Shown one piece after another: positions 1 through 7,850 of a stretch of 64,000 nt of DNA. Position 1 is the first letter of the stretch, and each line of letters starts with the position of its first letter. The notes beneath the pieces were generated by a model. It had not been told where the DNA came from, searched no databases, and was given only the letters and a program-made list of their open reading frames with translations. The DNA comes from Myxococcales bacterium (GTDB lineage Bacteria > Myxococcota_A > Polyangia > Palsa-1104), in NCBI GenBank assembly GCA_003170275.1, contig PNAM01000030.1, forward strand, positions 44,098 through 108,097. Reading direction: 5' to 3'. Made by a program: the position numbers and the translations under genes.

Positions 1-631
1 TGGCACGTTCGTACAGATCGCCGAGCGCGCCGAGCGCATTCGGATCGGGATTCGGCCCCTCGGCGCCGCGCTCCAGGCACACGCGCGCCGCGTCGAGATC
101 ACCGCGCCGATACAACGCGCGCCCCAGCAGCCCAACCGCCTCCGGATCGTCGGGCAGCGACGCGGCCGCCTTGCGCAGCTCGCGCACCGCCTTGTCGAAG
201 CGCTGCGATTGCAGATACACCGCGCCGAGCCCGCGATAGACCTCGCCGCGAAGCGTCGGATCGCCCACGCCCAGATCGAGCGCGCTGCGATACGCGTCCG
301 ACGCCGCCTCCACGTCGCCGCACCGCCGGTACAATTCGCCGAGCGCGACCTTGGCCTCGGCGAATCCGCCGCGCACCATCGCCGCGCGGGTGAGCGCCGC
401 GATCGCCTCGTCGTCGTCGCCGCGCTTGCCGTACGCGAGCCCGAGCAGGTAGCTGGCGCGCGCGTGCTCCGGACGCAGATCGGTGGCCAGCGACAGCTCG
501 TGGATCGCCGCGTCCAGGTCCCCGCGATCGAGGTACGCCGCGCCCAGCTCGACGTGCGCGCGCACGTCGTCGGGCGTGATCAGGTCGCCGATTTGGTCGG
601 CGAGCCGGTCGAGTCTGTCGAAGATCCCCAC
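1..631 (-). CDS. TPR-repeat protein, C-terminus cut by window edge
   Basis: From a GTG at 631 the frame is open to the left edge, giving about 210 codons without a stop, so the C-terminus lies outside the window. The translation consists of repeated 34-residue helical hairpins with TPR spacing (LGAAYLDRGDLDAAI, LGLAYGKRGDDDEAI, LGELYRRCGDVEAA, LGAVYLQSQRFDKAV). No signal peptide is visible, so a cytoplasmic scaffold is likely. The start lies inside the 3' end of the dynamin-like GTPase gene (52-base overlap), which suggests translational coupling. No ATG is available nearby. The specific partner is unknown; the context suggests work with the GTPase. Confidence 0.75.
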   Translation of the reverse strand, partial: MGIFDRLDRLADQIGDLITPDDVRAHVELGAAYLDRGDLDAAIHELSLATDLRPEHARASYLLGLAYGKRGDDDEAIAALTRAAMVRGGFAEAKVALGELYRRCGDVEAASDAYRSALDLGVGDPTLRGEVYRGLGAVYLQSQRFDKAVRELRKAAASLPDDPEAVGLLGRALYRRGDLDAARVCLERGAEGPNPDPNALGALGDLYERA

Positions 632-2382
632 AGTTTTTCGCGCAGCGCCTCCAGGCGCGTTTCGATGCCGGTCAGCCGACTGAGCTGCTGGTCCACTTCC
701 GTGACGCGCACCTCGACGTCCACGCCCTGCGCGCGCCGCTCGGCGAGCGCGCGATCGAGCACCTCGGAGATCCCGCGGTGCAGCGTGTCGCCCGCCGCGG
801 TCACGAAGTCGGCCAGCCGGCCCTGAAAGTCCTCGATGATCTGATCGAACTTGGGACCGACGGTGAGCGCCGCCTTGTCGATCACCTCGGGCACGCCCTT
901 CTTGGCCTGCGCCTTGACCGCGCCCGAGACCCGCTCCTTGACCAACACCGCCAGGATCGGCGCGGCGAGCGTGAGCAGCCCGCCGACCAGCGTGTTGACG
1001 AACAGGAAGATCCCGGTGCCCAGCGCGCCGAGCGCGAACACACCCACGTCGTACTTGAGCGAGTCGACCTCGAGATCGATGCGCGTGTCGGCCGGCCCGA
1101 GCTCGCGCGACAAGATGGCCATCGCCTCGGCGACGTTCTCGTTGGTGACCTGGATGATCTCCTCGGCAAGCTTCTCGAGCAGCGCGGCGATCTTCTCGCC
1201 CTCGGCCTCCGCCCAATCCTTCCAGGTGTCCTGCACGAACGACTGCAGGTACTTCTTCACGTCCTCGGCGTTGGCCTTGTCGATCTCCTCGGGCAGCCGC
1301 GCCTTGAGCTCGTCGACGAACTCCTCGAGATCGAGCCGCATGCCCGCGCTGATCGCCGAGGCCGAGGCGCGAATCTTTCCGTGGTGCGCCTTCAGGTGCG
1401 CGCGCGTCCCGTCGAGCTGCGTGCGCACGCGCGCGATGCGCTCCTCGAGCTCCTCGAGCGCGAGCCCGAGCGAGCGCTTCTTGATGCCCAGGTTCTGCTT
1501 CAGGTACCCGCAGGTGCGCAGCCCGTCGCCCACCGCGTTGTCGAGGAGCACGCGCCCGCGCTCATCGGCCAAATATTTTCCGAGGTACTGGCGAAGCGGC
1601 GCCAGCCCAGACGTCTCCTGCACTTTCGGATCTTTGTCCAGAGCGCGCTTGGCCGAGAGCGGGAAGATCACCGGCTCGTCGACGATCTTGGCCAGGTTCT
1701 CGCGGCAATAGGCGAGCGCCTGCTCGCGCTCCTCGGGCGACAGCAGATCGATCTTGCCGAGCACGAAGATCAGCTTGTCCTTGGAGCGCTTGAGGATGCG
1801 CTGCTCGAGGAACGCGCGCTCGGACTGCTTGAGCACCTGCGCCCCGTCGAGCAGCAACAGCACCGCGTCGGCGCGCGGGATGTAGCTGTAGGTGATCTCG
1901 GCGCGCTGCTCGTTGATGTCGTTGACGCCGGGCGTGTCCACCAGCGTGACCTTGTCCTTCAAGATCTCGGCGGGCCAACCGATCTCGACGTACTTGACGT
2001 GCGAGACCTCCTTGCCCTCGATGGTCACCCAATCGCCGAGCGCCTTCGGGTCGACCTTCTTGGTCTTGTCGTCGTTCAGATAGGCCGTCGCGGTCGGCTT
2101 GTCGGAATACACCAGGTGGTTGATGGTCGCGGTAGTCGGCGTGATCCCGGCCGGCAGGATCGCCGCGCCGCACAGCGCGTTGACGAACGTCGACTTGCCG
2201 TGGTTGAACTCGCCCAGCACCACCAGCGCGAACCGCTCCTCGTCGAGCTTGGGGATGCGCGACTTGTCGAGCTCCCTGGCGAGCGTCTCCATGCCCAGAT
2301 CGGCCGCCAGCTTCGAGGTGTCCTCCAGCGCGCCGATGAGCGAGCGCTTGATCTCGAGGTGCTCGCCCGAAATGGCGCTCAC
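580..2382 (-). CDS. Dynamin-like GTPase
   Basis: A 600-residue large GTPase of the bacterial dynamin-like family. The P-loop is GEFNHGKS (residues 57-64), switch-I threonines follow at 81-84, the G3 motif is DTPG (149-152), a G4-like GKID sits at 209-212, and SAK at 243-245 may be G5. A long helical region (about 300-430) precedes a hydrophobic stretch at 446-481 typical of the membrane paddle of these proteins, then a C-terminal helical part. It probably binds or remodels membranes. The start is a GTG whose TGA-sharing overlap (GTGA) couples it to the upstream M48-type gene; the TPR gene overlaps its end. An in-frame ATG further upstream would run deep into the M48 gene and was rejected. Confidence 0.88.
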   Translation of the reverse strand: MSAISGEHLEIKRSLIGALEDTSKLAADLGMETLARELDKSRIPKLDEERFALVVLGEFNHGKSTFVNALCGAAILPAGITPTTATINHLVYSDKPTATAYLNDDKTKKVDPKALGDWVTIEGKEVSHVKYVEIGWPAEILKDKVTLVDTPGVNDINEQRAEITYSYIPRADAVLLLLDGAQVLKQSERAFLEQRILKRSKDKLIFVLGKIDLLSPEEREQALAYCRENLAKIVDEPVIFPLSAKRALDKDPKVQETSGLAPLRQYLGKYLADERGRVLLDNAVGDGLRTCGYLKQNLGIKKRSLGLALEELEERIARVRTQLDGTRAHLKAHHGKIRASASAISAGMRLDLEEFVDELKARLPEEIDKANAEDVKKYLQSFVQDTWKDWAEAEGEKIAALLEKLAEEIIQVTNENVAEAMAILSRELGPADTRIDLEVDSLKYDVGVFALGALGTGIFLFVNTLVGGLLTLAAPILAVLVKERVSGAVKAQAKKGVPEVIDKAALTVGPKFDQIIEDFQGRLADFVTAAGDTLHRGISEVLDRALAERRAQGVDVEVRVTEVDQQLSRLTGIETRLEALREKLWGSSTDSTGSPTKSAT

Positions 2383-3170
2383 TTGATCACCTCGGCGACC
2401 TTGGCGTCGCACTCGGCGGTGCTGGTGCCGCCTTCCTGCTTGGTCAGGCCCTTGTAGTACGCGCTCTCGGCGAACAGCCGCAGCGCCTCGATGCGCTTGT
2501 GCACCGACGGATCCTCGGGATGGGTCTTGGCGAGCGCCGCCTCGGAGGCGTCGAGCGCGCGCGTGCACAGAAGGCCGGCGCGGTCGCAGGTGATCTCCCC
2601 GCGCTTGGCCCAGCCGGAGAGCGCCATCACCGCGGGCGTGACCGCCCACTTCACGAACCGGCTGGCGAAGTGGGTCAGGTAATAGAGCGAGGTGGCGTAG
2701 ACCACGTGGTTGTTCTGCACGTGGCCGAGCTGGTGGCCGATCACGTGGATCAGCTCCGGCTCGGTGAGCCCGTCGATGCGCGCCTGGCTGAGCACCACGT
2801 ACGCTTCTTCATTGGTGCCGAAGGTGTGCGCCGCGCCGATCGCCAGCTGGGGCGCTACATATAATGTAGGCGCGACGATGTGCAGGGTCTCGGCGCAGTG
2901 CAGCGCGATCGCGTGCAGCCTGGGCGATTGGACCGGCGAGACCTTGGTCGCGCCGCCCAGGATCTCCTCGCGCGCTTGCGAGTTCCACATGCGCACCGAG
3001 GCCTCGACCGACACGCGCACCGGCCGCAGCCGATCGAGCGTCCGCAGCACGCGCAGGTCACCGCCGTAGGCGTACGCCGCGCCCTCTCGCGCCTGCGCCT
3101 CGCGAGCCCCTTTGCGGCGCTCCACGTAGCGCTGGAAGTCGAGGTCCACCTTGGGCATTTCCGTCACCAT
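2379..3170 (-). CDS. M48-family protein with altered zinc motif (HQLGH), probable pseudopeptidase
   Basis: 263 residues resembling M48 zinc peptidases, with no signal peptide. The zinc-binding helix reads HVIGHQLGHVQNNH (HQLGH at 146-150), where catalytically competent members have HExxH. The third ligand region GEITCDRAG (E192) is kept. The codon is CAG, so the catalytic glutamate is replaced by glutamine. A second, intact M48 protein lies at 46134-46991. Two hydrophobic stretches flank the motif as in membrane-linked M48 enzymes. A good ribosome site (GGAG) precedes the ATG at 3170. The gene is coupled by GTGA to the dynamin-like gene. A structural or regulatory role is more likely than proteolysis, unless the protein uses another base. 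Confidence 0.82.
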   Translation of the reverse strand: MVTEMPKVDLDFQRYVERRKGAREAQAREGAAYAYGGDLRVLRTLDRLRPVRVSVEASVRMWNSQAREEILGGATKVSPVQSPRLHAIALHCAETLHIVAPTLYVAPQLAIGAAHTFGTNEEAYVVLSQARIDGLTEPELIHVIGHQLGHVQNNHVVYATSLYYLTHFASRFVKWAVTPAVMALSGWAKRGEITCDRAGLLCTRALDASEAALAKTHPEDPSVHKRIEALRLFAESAYYKGLTKQEGGTSTAECDAKVAEVIK

Positions 3171-3195
3171 AACACTCCGTAATACGGTGACGGAA
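3159..3195. promoter_or_regulatory. Inverted repeat at the start codon of the M48-type gene
   Basis: TTCCGTCACC (3159-3168) and GGTGACGGAA (3186-3195) are perfect 10-base inverted arms separated by 17 bases. On the minus-strand transcript the loop carries the GGAG ribosome site, and the ATG (3170-3168) sits at the loop/stem border. It could be an RNA hairpin that presents or hides the start, or an operator. Function is inferred only from position. Confidence 0.5.
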
Positions 3196-3210
3196 CTGCT
3201 TTTCCGTCGG

Positions 3211-3342
3211 CTACTTCTGCGGGGTGGCGGGATCGTTGGTGGTGCCCGAGGCGGTGGTGGTAGTGCCGCCGGAGGATTCCTTGGCGCCGCCGCCGCACGC
3301 CGACATCGCCAGACAGAAAGCCAGGGCCACGAGCTTGTTCAT
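3211..3342 (-). CDS. Very small putative lipoprotein
   Basis: 43 residues: a short signal peptide (MNKLVALAFCLAMSAC) with a lipobox-like cysteine at 16, followed by a low-complexity G/S/T-rich tail ending in DPATPQK. A strong ribosome site (GGAGG) lies seven bases before the ATG, and a promoter-like TTGACA/TAAAAC pair lies upstream. It is too short to assign to a family; small Thr/Ser-rich lipoproteins like this are common in the group. It precedes the M48/dynamin/TPR run in the same direction. Confidence 0.65.
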   Translation of the reverse strand: MNKLVALAFCLAMSACGGGAKESSGGTTTTASGTTNDPATPQK

Positions 3343-3363
3343 TGGAGCCTCCGCGTTCCGTTC

Positions 3364-3391
3364 GTTTTAAGAACGGGCGGCGGGCTGTCAA
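3364..3391 (-). promoter_or_regulatory. Candidate sigma-70 promoter for the small lipoprotein and downstream operon
   Basis: Reading the minus strand, TTGACA (3391-3386) is followed after 16 bases by TAAAAC (3369-3364), about 20 bases before the ribosome site of the lipoprotein. A second ATTGACAG copy lies ten bases further upstream (3401-3396). The region is only 59 bases long and unusually AT-rich for this genome. Confidence 0.45.
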
Positions 3392-3401
3392 TCTCTGTCA
3401 A

Positions 3402-3911
3402 TCAGGTCGCGCTCTTCTTCTTCCAGTCCTCGATCCAGCGGCGGGTGACCTTGGCGGCGATCTCGTACGAGTCGCGCATCTGCTCCATCATGTACTTCTC
3501 GATCTTGCCGCCGAGCAGCGGCACGCCCACCTTCACCTCGCCCTTGAACTCGCGGCGGCAGCGCTTGCCGCCGTCGAGCGGCGTGACCGAGTACTTGCCG
3601 GCCATGTTGAAGCGATCCTTGAACATCGCGGTCTCGATCTTGATGTCCATGACGTTGGTTGCCCAGTCGAGGTGATCGATCTCGGTGTAGCCGGTGCTCT
3701 TGATGATCGACTGCAAGAAGCCCGGAATCGGCGTGGTCGGTTCGAGCATCTGGATGCGGTGGAAGCGCTTGCCGTCGTCCTCCTGCTTGACGACCTTGTA
3801 TTCCTTCATCTTCAGCTCGCCGAACATGTCCTTGTTGAACTCCGGCGACAGGAAGATCTTCCAGTAGTTGGCGACGTCGACGTCGAACTCGTGCGAAAAG
3901 TTGAAGTTCAT
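3402..3911 (-). CDS. DUF2505 family protein (SRPBCC-like)
   Basis: 169 residues without signal peptide. The opening FNFSHEFDVDVANYWKIFL, the alternating strands and the closing helix (DSYEIAAKVTRRWIEDW) fit the DUF2505 family, a START/SRPBCC-type fold that usually offers a hydrophobic ligand cavity. The ligand is unknown. It is the last gene of the minus-strand run that begins at 9001, 38 bases after the thioesterase gene, which suggests cotranscription with acyl- or lipid-related genes. Confidence 0.75.
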   Translation of the reverse strand: MNFNFSHEFDVDVANYWKIFLSPEFNKDMFGELKMKEYKVVKQEDDGKRFHRIQMLEPTTPIPGFLQSIIKSTGYTEIDHLDWATNVMDIKIETAMFKDRFNMAGKYSVTPLDGGKRCRREFKGEVKVGVPLLGGKIEKYMMEQMRDSYEIAAKVTRRWIEDWKKKSAT

Positions 3912-3949
3912 GCCGGCAAACTAGCGGACGATCGCCCGAAGATCAACGG

Positions 3950-4384
3950 CTAGCGATCGGCGGCCTCGGCGCCGCGCAGGGTCATGCAGGTGCTCGACGC
4001 GCGGGCCACCAACGAGCCCTTCGCGTCGAACACGTCGCACTCGACCACGCCGATGGTCTTGCCCGGCTTGACCATCTTCGCCTCCGCCCGCAGGGTGTCG
4101 TTCCACACCGGCTTGAAGAAGTTGATCTTCAGCTCCAGCGTCGTGAAGCTCTCGCCCTCTTTCAAGAGCGCGCTGTACGCCATGCCCATCGCGGCGTCGG
4201 TTACGTCGCACAGGATGCCGCCGTGCAAGGTGCCCATCGGGTTGGCGTGCCGCGGCTCGGCCTCGAACAGCACGGTCGCCCGGCCTGGCTCGACCGCCGT
4301 CACGCGAAAGCCGATCAACTGAGCGATCGGCGGCGGCGGGAGCTCGCCGGTGATCAGCTTCTGGATGCGCTCGAGTCCGGTCAT
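3950..4384 (-). CDS. PaaI-like hotdog-fold thioesterase
   Basis: 144 residues with the hotdog thioesterase signature: N-terminal helix, GFRVTAVEPGRATVLFEAEPRHANPMG, then HGGILCDVTDAAMGMA as the central helix, and the strand LELKINFFKP. Members hydrolyse acyl-CoA or related thioesters in the cytoplasm. Length is typical of the PaaI/YdiI-type group. It lies 19 bases downstream of the MutH-like gene and upstream of the DUF2505 gene. Substrate is not deducible. Confidence 0.85.
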   Translation of the reverse strand: MTGLERIQKLITGELPPPPIAQLIGFRVTAVEPGRATVLFEAEPRHANPMGTLHGGILCDVTDAAMGMAYSALLKEGESFTTLELKINFFKPVWNDTLRAEAKMVKPGKTIGVVECDVFDAKGSLVARASSTCMTLRGAEAADR

Positions 4385-4403
4385 GACGGTAGGATGCGCC
4401 CTC

Positions 4404-5168
4404 TCAGCCGTTGGTTGGCCAGACGCCGTGGCTGCGGAACCACTTCGGCGTCAGGTACAGGCCGCGCGCGGGGAAGCGCGGCGAGCCGGCGGCGGTCTCG
4501 ACCAGGTGACCGTCGCGCCACATCGCTTCCCAATTCTCCGGCTCGAACTCGCGCAGGTGATGCCCGCGCACGAAGTGATCGGCGCCGCGCTGCTCGACGA
4601 AGACGAACAAGATCCGCGCGCACTTGTCGACCGGATTGGAGCGCGCGCTGACCACGCCGAGCTTGACCCGCTCGATCACCTGATCGCCGCGCACCGGCAC
4701 GCTCTTGATCTCGGCGGCCGGGTGATCGCTGGCCATGCCGGGCACCTTGGCGCCGGTCATGAGCCGCTCGACGCCGTCGCCGACGCGCCCTTTGTGGCGC
4801 CGCGCGCCCTTCACCGGGATGCGCCGGCCGCGCGCCGCCCGGGCGCGTTCGAGCAGCGCCTCGAGCGCGTGCTCGGGTAGGGCGTACTCCGCGTCCGGCA
4901 CCGGCTGGCCGAGCGCGTGCGCCGCCGCGCGCAACGCCTCCGATCGCCCCGGGTACGCGCCCTCCGCGATCACGCGCCACACGCGCAAGAGATCGCTCGC
5001 GTGATGTCGCAGCGCTTCGACGAACCGATCCGGCGCGCCGGCGATGCGTGACGTCAGGAGCGCGGTCACCAGCCCAGGCGGCGCATCCAGCGGATACGCT
5101 CCGTCGGTGGCCAACAGACGGCGTCGTTCCTCGTCGGAGAACGCCGCCACCAGCCGTTCGAGCTTCAC
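4404..5168 (-). CDS. MutH/Sau3AI-family DNA endonuclease with N-terminal extension
   Basis: 254 residues from a GTG start. Residues about 100-245 align by eye with E. coli MutH: HKGRVGDGVERLMTGA corresponds to its RDKGWIG...LGA segment, then D148, E153 and K155 (SDHPAAEIKSVPV) match the D...ExK metal-dependent active site (D70/E77/K79 in E. coli). Later VIERVKLGVV matches SHVRHKLKRV, and ARGLYLTPKWF matches PRGFYLKKNF. The first ~100 residues are a helical extension of unknown role. MutH nicks unmethylated GATC in Dam-dependent mismatch repair; relatives such as Sau3AI are restriction enzymes. No methylase, MutS or MutL lies nearby, so it could be a repair nuclease, an orphan restriction enzyme or something else. 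The ABC permease gene ends 17 bases upstream. Confidence 0.8.
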   Translation of the reverse strand: MKLERLVAAFSDEERRRLLATDGAYPLDAPPGLVTALLTSRIAGAPDRFVEALRHHASDLLRVWRVIAEGAYPGRSEALRAAAHALGQPVPDAEYALPEHALEALLERARAARGRRIPVKGARRHKGRVGDGVERLMTGAKVPGMASDHPAAEIKSVPVRGDQVIERVKLGVVSARSNPVDKCARILFVFVEQRGADHFVRGHHLREFEPENWEAMWRDGHLVETAAGSPRFPARGLYLTPKWFRSHGVWPTNG

Positions 5169-5185
5169 GTCCTCAGCCTATCCGC

Positions 5186-5965
5186 TCAGCCGAACTTGGC
5201 CAAGATTCCTTCGCGGTGGAACCAGCGCGCCGCCAAGCGCAACAAGATCGCATCGACCCACAACATCACCACCGCGGTGCCCAGCCAGAAGCGCCAGCCG
5301 AGCAGGATGCCGCGCGCCAGCTGCACCAGCACCGCGCCCAGGATCGGCAGCACCAGCAGCGACGAGAACTGATGTGCGGCGCGGGGATCGCGCACGCGCG
5401 CCGAGACCAGCACGGTCAGCGTGTTGGATCCGAACGCGAGCAGCGGCGCGACCAGCAGCACGGCGATCAACCACTCCGCGTTGGGCGGCGCCACCGCGCG
5501 GCCCTCGGGCGGCAGGTAGGTGCGCAAGAGCGCGCAGGTGACGCCGAAGGTGGTCCAGGTCGCCAACAGCGCCGGTAGGAACGCGGCCAGGCACTTGCCC
5601 GTCAACAGCTCACCGACGCGAATCGGCGTGGCCAGCACCGGCTCGAGCGTGCGCAGCTGCTTCTCGCCGACCACGCTGTACGCGGAGATCAGCGCGGGGA
5701 TGATCGCCGGCACCGCCAGGAACACGCCGAGGAGCTGCTTCATGAGCACGAACAACATCACCTGGCGAGGCAGCAGATGCGCCGGCGCCTGGCCGAGCAG
5801 CGGCTGTACGTCGGACGCGGTGATCTCGGCGCGCGCGGTGGTCAACGCCGCGAACACCGCGCCCATGCACAAGAACAGCGGCAGCGCGGCGGTCGAGACC
5901 AACAGAAAGCGGTTCTCGCGCAGCTCGCGCCATTCGCGCTTGAGCACGATCCAGGTGCGCCTCAC
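5186..5965 (-). CDS. ABC-2 type transporter permease
   Basis: 259 residues with about six membrane segments in the ABC-2 layout: TM1 near 15-40, a periplasmic stretch, then clustered segments, with SAYSVVGEKQLRTLEPVLATP as the coupling-loop signature (ExQ/ExxRxxE-type) seen in ABC exporters. The start is a GTG overlapping the stop of the ATPase gene (GTGA). A longer reading from an ATG at 6517 runs through the ATPase gene in another frame and is rejected. It forms an exporter with the preceding ATPase. Substrate unknown; the neighbours suggest an envelope glycolipid or polymer. Confidence 0.85.
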   Translation of the reverse strand: MRRTWIVLKREWRELRENRFLLVSTAALPLFLCMGAVFAALTTARAEITASDVQPLLGQAPAHLLPRQVMLFVLMKQLLGVFLAVPAIIPALISAYSVVGEKQLRTLEPVLATPIRVGELLTGKCLAAFLPALLATWTTFGVTCALLRTYLPPEGRAVAPPNAEWLIAVLLVAPLLAFGSNTLTVLVSARVRDPRAAHQFSSLLVLPILGAVLVQLARGILLGWRFWLGTAVVMLWVDAILLRLAARWFHREGILAKFG

Positions 5966-6870
5966 GAAGCGCTCCCGGGGGCGAGCAGCTCGAAGTAGCG
6001 CGCCTCGAGCGTGCCGCGCTCGGGCCGCACGTAGACGATGCCGGCGCCCGCCTCGACCAGCGCGCGCACGATCGCCGGATGGTGCGCCTCGTCGCTGGCA
6101 AACGAGAGCACCGGCCCGCTCGCCAGCACGTCGACGCCCGCCAGGCGCGCCACCAACGGAACGAACGGCGCCGCGTCGGCGGTCAGCGTGATCGCGGTGC
6201 GTCCTTCGGAGTGCTTCACGTTCTCGACCGCCAGCACGCGCCCGCGCAGGAACGCCACGCGATCGCACAGCCGCTCCGCCTCGTCGAGGTGATGCGTGCA
6301 CAGCACCACGGTGCGATTCTGCGCCACGCACTCGCGGATCAGGTCGCGCACGGTGCGCGTCGATTCCGGATCCAGCCCCGAGGTCGGCTCGTCCAGGAAG
6401 AGCAGCTCCGGCTCGTGCACCAGCGCGCGCGCCAGCGCCAGCTTCTGCCGCATCCCCGTGGAGAACCCACCCACCGGCTGATCTCGCCGATCCCACAGAT
6501 CGAAGCGCTTGAGCCACGGCTCGATCCGCGCGCGCGCCACCCGCTCGCGCAGATCGTACAGCTCGGCGAAGAACAACAGGTTCTCCATCGCCGAGAGCCG
6601 CGGGTACAGCCCCGGCACCTCGGTGAGCAGGCCGACCTTCTTGCGGATCGCGTCGTCCTCACGGCCGAGCACGTGGCCGCACACCTCGGCCTGCCCGCCC
6701 GACGGCTCGAGCAGCGCGGTGAGCAGGCGCACCGTGGTGGTCTTGCCGGCGCCGTTGGGCCCGAGCAGCGCCAGCGCCGAGCCGCGCGGCACCTCGAGCG
6801 AAAGATCTTCGACCGCCACGGCCGCGCCGAAGCGCTTGGCGAGCCCGCGCGCGGCGATCGCCAACGTCAC
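5962..6870 (-). CDS. ABC transporter ATP-binding protein
   Basis: 302 residues from a GTG start overlapping the stop of the flippase-like gene (GTGA). Walker A is LLGPNGAGKTT, the signature is FSTGMRQKL (unusual; LSGGQ is more common but FSxGMxQ is frequent in ABC-2 exporters), Walker B is LLFLDEPTSGLDP, and the switch histidine is in LCTHH. A C-terminal ~80-residue domain follows, as in CcmA/NatA-like ATPases. It powers the adjacent permease. Confidence 0.9.
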   Translation of the reverse strand: MTLAIAARGLAKRFGAAVAVEDLSLEVPRGSALALLGPNGAGKTTTVRLLTALLEPSGGQAEVCGHVLGREDDAIRKKVGLLTEVPGLYPRLSAMENLLFFAELYDLRERVARARIEPWLKRFDLWDRRDQPVGGFSTGMRQKLALARALVHEPELLFLDEPTSGLDPESTRTVRDLIRECVAQNRTVVLCTHHLDEAERLCDRVAFLRGRVLAVENVKHSEGRTAITLTADAAPFVPLVARLAGVDVLASGPVLSFASDEAHHPAIVRALVEAGAGIVYVRPERGTLEARYFELLAPGSAS

Positions 6871-7850
6871 TTCTCGGCTCCGATGGTCGCCAGATCGACG
6901 GCCGACTTCTTGCGCACCAGCAGCACCGCGACCACGCCGATCGCCACCGCGAACCACAACGTGCACAAGCGCGTCACGAACGTGGCGGCGGTCGCGCGCG
7001 GTCGCGCCACGCCGTGCGCCAGGCTCACCAGCAGGCCCACCATGCCGCCCTCCTGCACCAGGAGACCGCCCGGCAAGAACGACAACGCGCCCGCGATGGT
7101 CATCGCCGCGTAGATGAACGTGCACAGCCGCAGCGACGCCTCCGCTCCCGGAAAGCCGCGCAGCACCACCCAGAACGCGACGCACTCGGCGGACCACGCC
7201 GCGAGCGACAGCGCGGTCGCCAGCGTGAGCGGCAGCGGCCGGACCAGCTCGGCCATCGCGCTGTAAAACTCGCGCAACTTGGGTGCCGCGCGCCCGACGG
7301 CCGGCAGCCGCGCCGCCAGATCGATCACCCAGTGCGCCAGCGTACGCGAAGAAGCGAACACCAGGAATAGCGCCACCAATCCGACCGCCGCGTAGAGCAG
7401 CCGCATCCCGCCGCCCAGCACGCCGACGCCGCCCAGCGCGAGCGCCGTCAGCGCGATCAGATCGGTGACCCGCTCGGCGACCACGATCGGCGCGGTGCGC
7501 GCCATCGGAATGCCGTGCGTCTCGCGCAACAGGAACGACTTGAGCACCTCGCCGACCTTGCCGGGCGTGACCGTCAGCGAAAATCCGGCGAGAAAGATCT
7601 TCAGCGAATCGCCGAGCGGAATGCGTATCTCGAGGCGCCGCAAGTACAGCTCCCACTTGGCGAAGCGCAGGGCGTAGTTGAGCGACGCCAGCCCGAGCGC
7701 CGCCGCCGCCGCGCGCCACGAGAACGCCGCCAGCTCGGCGCCCACGTCGCGCGCCCCGACGTAGCAGGCGATCGCCACGTACACCGCCGCGCCACCCGCC
7801 GCCGACAGCGTGAGCGCGCGTCCGAGCGATCCCCGCCGCGCCGCGCTCAA
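6867..7850 (-). CDS. Lysylphosphatidylglycerol-synthase-TM/UPF0104-type membrane protein (flippase-like)
   Basis: 327 residues with about eight to nine membrane segments. The motifs SLTVTPGKVGEVLKSFLL and ALSFLPGGLLVQEGGMVGLL are hallmarks of the LPG_synthase_TM/UPF0104 family, which includes proteins proposed to move or position lipid-linked sugars and the flippase half of MprF. The chosen start is a TTG at 7850 sharing bases with the stop of the DUF362 gene (TTGA). The ATG at 7958 would cause a long overlap. Its place beside an ABC exporter supports an envelope role. Confidence 0.8.
   Translation of the reverse strand: MSAARRGSLGRALTLSAAGGAAVYVAIACYVGARDVGAELAAFSWRAAAAALGLASLNYALRFAKWELYLRRLEIRIPLGDSLKIFLAGFSLTVTPGKVGEVLKSFLLRETHGIPMARTAPIVVAERVTDLIALTALALGGVGVLGGGMRLLYAAVGLVALFLVFASSRTLAHWVIDLAARLPAVGRAAPKLREFYSAMAELVRPLPLTLATALSLAAWSAECVAFWVVLRGFPGAEASLRLCTFIYAAMTIAGALSFLPGGLLVQEGGMVGLLVSLAHGVARPRATAATFVTRLCTLWFAVAIGVVAVLLVRKKSAVDLATIGAEK

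Noticed and set aside
778..2457. Long open frames opposite real genes, for example 778-2457 plus, 9032-11377 minus and 43524-46034 minus
   Set aside because: They are Arg-, Ala- or His-rich antisense products of GC3-biased genes and lack motifs or sensible starts.
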